NCBI RefSeq assembly: GCF_001634365.1
Contig: NZ_CP014578.1
Location: forward strand, 4,340,001 to 4,404,000
Length of the DNA stretch: 64,000 nt
From: Paraburkholderia phytofirmans OLGA172
Lineage (GTDB): Bacteria; Pseudomonadota; Gammaproteobacteria; Burkholderiales; Burkholderiaceae
Reading direction: 5' to 3'
Shown here: one piece after another, positions 61,496-64,000 of the stretch
How positions within the stretch are numbered: position 1 is the first letter of the stretch
Layout of the letters: each line of letters begins with the position of its first letter
The notes under the pieces: model-generated
Database searches by the model: none
Told to the model about the DNA's origin: nothing
The model's input: the letters and a program-made list of their open reading frames with translations, nothing else
Translations under genes and position numbers: made by a program

Positions 61496-61861
61496 TCAGC
61501 GCCCGGGCGCCCCACCAGAAACATCCGCAATATCCGTCGCGACCATATCGGTCACGTCCTGCACGGCGGCCGCTGCACCTTCCGGCGCGTCCCCGGCGCC
61601 GCTTTCCAGCCGATGCAGCCACGCGAGCAGTTCCGCCACCGCCTGATAAAGCTGCGGCGGAATTCGCGTGTCGAGATCGACCTGCATCAGCAACGAGACC
61701 ATTTCCGGCGCCTCGTGCACATACAGGCCGGCCTCCTTGGCGCGCTGCACGATCATCTCAGCCAGCATGCCGTAGCCCTTGGCGATCACGCGCGGTGCGG
61801 GATCGCTGCCTTTGGCGTCGTAGACGAGCGCGGCCGCGCTGCGGCGATTTTTGCGGCTCAT
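61496..61861 (-). CDS. FhlB, FlhB C-terminal-domain-like protein
   Basis: 121 residues from ATG 61861, which overlaps the FliK stop in TGATG. It is the cytosolic switch domain of FlhB/EscU without the membrane part: RRSAAALVYDAKGSDPAPRV, IAKGYGMLAEMIVQRAKEAG, LYVHEAPEMVSLLMQVDLDT and IPPQLYQAVAELLAWLH. The NPTH cleavage site of FlhB is absent, as expected for FhlB. In some bacteria it can substitute for or modulate FlhB in switching export specificity. It is the last gene of the fliS-fliT-fliK-fhlB order seen here. Confidence 0.88.
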   Translation of the reverse strand: MSRKNRRSAAALVYDAKGSDPAPRVIAKGYGMLAEMIVQRAKEAGLYVHEAPEMVSLLMQVDLDTRIPPQLYQAVAELLAWLHRLESGAGDAPEGAAAAVQDVTDMVATDIADVSGGAPGR

Positions 61862-63270
61862 CACATATCCCAATCGAAATTGTCGAGCGGCGTGACTCCA
61901 GGGCGGGTAACACCGGCCGTGCGGCGCCCACCCGACGCCATGTCAGCCTCCGAGGCCGATGCCGAGCGCGCATACGCCGACGCCGCCGCCTGCCCGGCCA
62001 TCGCGGCGCTTGCCGCACCCGCCGCAGTGGCAGGCATGCCGCCGCCGATCTCGCGAATCGTCAGCCCACCCAGTTCGATGCCCGCGGCCGCGAGCCGCTG
62101 CCGAAAGCTCTCCCCCTGCGCCGCCAACCGCGCCGCACCGCTCGGACTCGCCTGCACGCGCGCCACCAGCCGCGAGCCGGTCAGCGTCAGGTCCGCATCG
62201 ACGGTGCCGAGCGTCGGCAGCGAAAGTGTTAGCCGCGTATGCCACGGCTGATCGTCTTCGCTCGCCATGCCACCGCCGCTGCGGTCCCATTCGTCGCCTT
62301 CCTGCTCGATGGTCCAGTCGAGCCTCGCGCCCGGCCATGCTTCGCCAGTCCAGCGAAACTGCCCGGTGGCGAGCAGATCGAGTTGCTGACGCACCAAAGG
62401 AACGGTCGCGGGGTGAACCGCGGCCGCCATCGACTGCGAGTTTTGCGACGACCCGTCGTCGGCCAGGGGCGCGGCGGCGCTGCGTACGTTCGAGTGCGCC
62501 GGCTGGCCGTTCAGGTCAGATAGCGAACTCGCCAGGACCTCGCCTGCGACAAAGCGCGCGGCCTGTGCGGTCTGGATCGACGGCATCGCGCGGGCTCCCG
62601 CGCTGCCGGCCGGCGCGCTGTTGCCTGGACCGTTGGGTGCTGCGCCCATGCCCTGCCGGGGCGTCGCACCGGAGGAAGAGGCCTGCTCGGCATCGCTCGC
62701 CCAGTCGAGCGGCAATTGCGCGTCGGCGGCCACCAGCTTGTTTTGCGCCTCGCCGGCGAGGGCGGCGGGCGGCCGCTGCCCCGCCAGCCATTGCGCGAGA
62801 TGGGATTCGTAAAACAGGCCGCTTTCTCCGACCGTCTGTTCGAGCGCGGCCGCGAGCGCCGCCACCGGCACCTGAGCCGCCGCCACATTGGCGGTGGCCG
62901 CGGCACCGGCGGTATTCGGATTGGCAGATGAAGCAGCGGGCGTGGCAGCCGTATCGAAGAGCGGCAAGCCGCCCGCCTCGACGTCGAGCGCCGGGGCGGC
63001 CGGCCAGATCGGCGCCTGACCGAGCACCGCCGGGGTCGCCTCGCCGCCTGAGCTCACGATCGCATTGAGCGTCAGCGCGACGGCGGACAGCGCGGTTTGC
63101 GCGGAAGCCGGCGGCGGCGCGGGTGGCGCGATGGGTGTGGTATTGAGAAGCTCGGTATCGACTCCCGCCGCGCCAGTCTGCGAGGCAGTTGCACTACCCG
63201 GTGCCAGATTGAGCAGAGTGTCGACCCGGTTCGCAAGCAGCGACGTGACGACCGCGTCGATTCCGTTCAT
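61861..63270 (-). CDS. fliK: Flagellar hook-length control protein FliK
   Basis: 469 residues. The first 300 are low-complexity Ala/Pro/Gly/Ser, as usual for the FliK ruler. The C-terminal hook-length domain is recognisable in VPLVRQQLDLLATGQFRWTG, EAWPGARLDWTIEQEGDEWD, WHTRLTLSLPTLGTVDADLT and LTGSRLVARVQASPSGAARL followed by LGGLTIREIGGGMP. It measures the hook and triggers FlhB to switch export to filament proteins. Its stop overlaps the fhlB start by one base. Confidence 0.92.
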   Translation of the reverse strand: MNGIDAVVTSLLANRVDTLLNLAPGSATASQTGAAGVDTELLNTTPIAPPAPPPASAQTALSAVALTLNAIVSSGGEATPAVLGQAPIWPAAPALDVEAGGLPLFDTAATPAASSANPNTAGAAATANVAAAQVPVAALAAALEQTVGESGLFYESHLAQWLAGQRPPAALAGEAQNKLVAADAQLPLDWASDAEQASSSGATPRQGMGAAPNGPGNSAPAGSAGARAMPSIQTAQAARFVAGEVLASSLSDLNGQPAHSNVRSAAAPLADDGSSQNSQSMAAAVHPATVPLVRQQLDLLATGQFRWTGEAWPGARLDWTIEQEGDEWDRSGGGMASEDDQPWHTRLTLSLPTLGTVDADLTLTGSRLVARVQASPSGAARLAAQGESFRQRLAAAGIELGGLTIREIGGGMPATAAGAASAAMAGQAAASAYARSASASEADMASGGRRTAGVTRPGVTPLDNFDWDM

Positions 63271-63351
63271 ACCGATTCCTTGGTCACAGTGGCGGCAGCG
63301 CGCTCAAATACGGTCGGGCGGACTGATGCAGCGCGTTGCCCGCGGGCAAAC

Positions 63352-63678
63352 TCAGCGCGCCCCGTACAGTTCCTTGAGCACGCGGGTTGGCCGTCCGGCG
63401 AACAGCGCCGACAGATTGACCATGCGCGGATTCGCCAGATCGCGGATCGCAGCGTCGTCGGCCAGGATCTGACGGATCAGCGCGTATTTGCGCACGCGCT
63501 CCGTATCGTCCAGTCTGACGCTGGTTTCCGCGTCTCTCAACCCGTCCACCAGCTTCCGATATTCCTCCTGCAAATGGACCAGATCGTTCCACAGGGCGCG
63601 CCGGGCAGCCATCAGCATACGGCGGGAAATCGCTGCAATCGCCTCGTAGCGGGCGAAATATTCTGCGTTCGATGTCAT
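63352..63678 (-). CDS. fliT: Flagellar chaperone FliT
   Basis: 108 residues from ATG 63678, which overlaps the fliS stop in ATGA. The helical sequence NAEYFARYEAIAAISRRMLM, AARRALWNDLVHLQEEYRKL, VDGLRDAETSVRLDDTERVR and KYALIRQILADDAAIRDLAN fits FliT, the export chaperone of the filament cap protein FliD and, in enterics, an anti-FlhDC factor. It is followed after 81 bases by fliK. Confidence 0.87.
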   Translation of the reverse strand: MTSNAEYFARYEAIAAISRRMLMAARRALWNDLVHLQEEYRKLVDGLRDAETSVRLDDTERVRKYALIRQILADDAAIRDLANPRMVNLSALFAGRPTRVLKELYGAR

Positions 63679-63896
63679 CTCATGCTTTCCGCGGCGGGCT
63701 GCGCTGCCATCCGCGCGATCTCCGGGGCAATCCCGATCCATGCCTCTTCGAGCGTCGCCAGCAGACGATCGACCTCGATCAGCATTGCCTCGCTCTGTTT
63801 TATGTTGGTCAGACGATGCGGACTCGCGCCCATCACCCCTGTCTCGACGCCGACGCGTGCGTACGCATTGGCTCCAGAGTGTCCTGGGGAAAACAT
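63675..63896 (-). pseudogene. fliS: FliS flagellin chaperone with in-frame internal deletion
   Basis: The gene starts at ATG 63896 with the normal FliS N-terminus MFSPGHSGANAYARVGVETG, VMGASPHRL, then jumps at Leu29 directly to TNIKQSEAMLIEVDRLLATL, which is the usual C-terminal helix. The product is 73 residues; family members are about 130-150. The missing 60-70 residues are helices 2 and 3 that bind flagellin, so it is most likely non-functional, although the frame and the coupled fliT start are kept. No frameshift is involved. A sequencing or assembly loss is also possible. Confidence 0.75.
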
Positions 63897-64000
63897 CGGC
63901 GCTCCTCCTCTCTTGCCCTGCAGTTGGTCGTGGCCCCCCATCCGGGCACGTTGCCGCACCAGGATTCCTGCCTGTACCTGGTTATCGGATAGGCAGCGGG

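Overview
The window looks like a stretch of a Burkholderiaceae chromosome, most likely Paraburkholderia or Burkholderia. The reasons are high GC, dense short-spaced genes, frequent TACAAT-type -10 boxes, an S-adenosylhomocysteine (SAH) riboswitch in front of ahcY, and gene sets typical of that family (argC type 2, ttcA-folB-pteridine reductase, pxpBCA with DUF969/DUF979, duplicated Dpp binding proteins, fliS-fliT-fliK-fhlB). This assignment is inference from gene content; no database search was run.

Layout. 1-6 kb: the end of a WrbA-like flavoprotein, argC, then two paralogous exported lipoproteins followed by an OmpW-type porin. Between ompW and a truncated LysE remnant lies a compact putative small RNA with its own promoter, two copies of an anti-Shine-Dalgarno motif and an intrinsic terminator. 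6-11.6 kb: a 3-hydroxyisobutyrate-dehydrogenase-like enzyme, a Mut7-C protein, small conserved proteins, an IclR regulator, an EamA exporter and two overlapping small genes. 11.6-12.1 kb: a noncoding AT-rich tract with two perfect DnaA boxes. 12.1-13.6 kb: a lipoprotein and a lytic transglycosylase. 13.7-15.2 kb: three adjacent broken genes (di-haem peroxidase, WYL regulator, glutathione S-transferase), each missing internal sequence.

15.3-28.5 kb is housekeeping: glmS and glmU (UDP-GlcNAc), ttcA (tRNA thiolation), folB with a pteridine reductase-like enzyme, a MidA methyltransferase, cca, a GST, an NDUFA9-like protein, Slt70 and 5-formyl-THF cyclo-ligase. 28.5-33.5 kb is a 5-oxoproline module: a MarR-like regulator divergent from pxpB-pxpC-pxpA and two membrane proteins (DUF969/DUF979) that probably form the importer. 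Next come a TPR-glycosyltransferase, a brnTA toxin-antitoxin pair, a TraB/GumN protein and a complete dipeptide ABC transporter with two binding proteins. 45-48.3 kb is methyl-cycle metabolism: metF, a holin-like membrane protein, and ahcY under an SAH riboswitch.

48.5-64 kb is more accessory: a GT2 glycosyltransferase, a LysR regulator, a 13-bp minisatellite, an OmpA-domain protein, an AT-rich promoter region driving a catalase-like / barrel-like / DyP-peroxidase cluster, a GMC oxidoreductase, an AidB-like acyl-CoA dehydrogenase and coniferyl-aldehyde-type dehydrogenase, and the end of a flagellar operon whose fliS has lost its middle.

The items most worth follow-up are the small RNA, the broken-gene pattern including fliS, the DnaA-box tract, the catalase-DyP cluster and the minisatellite.
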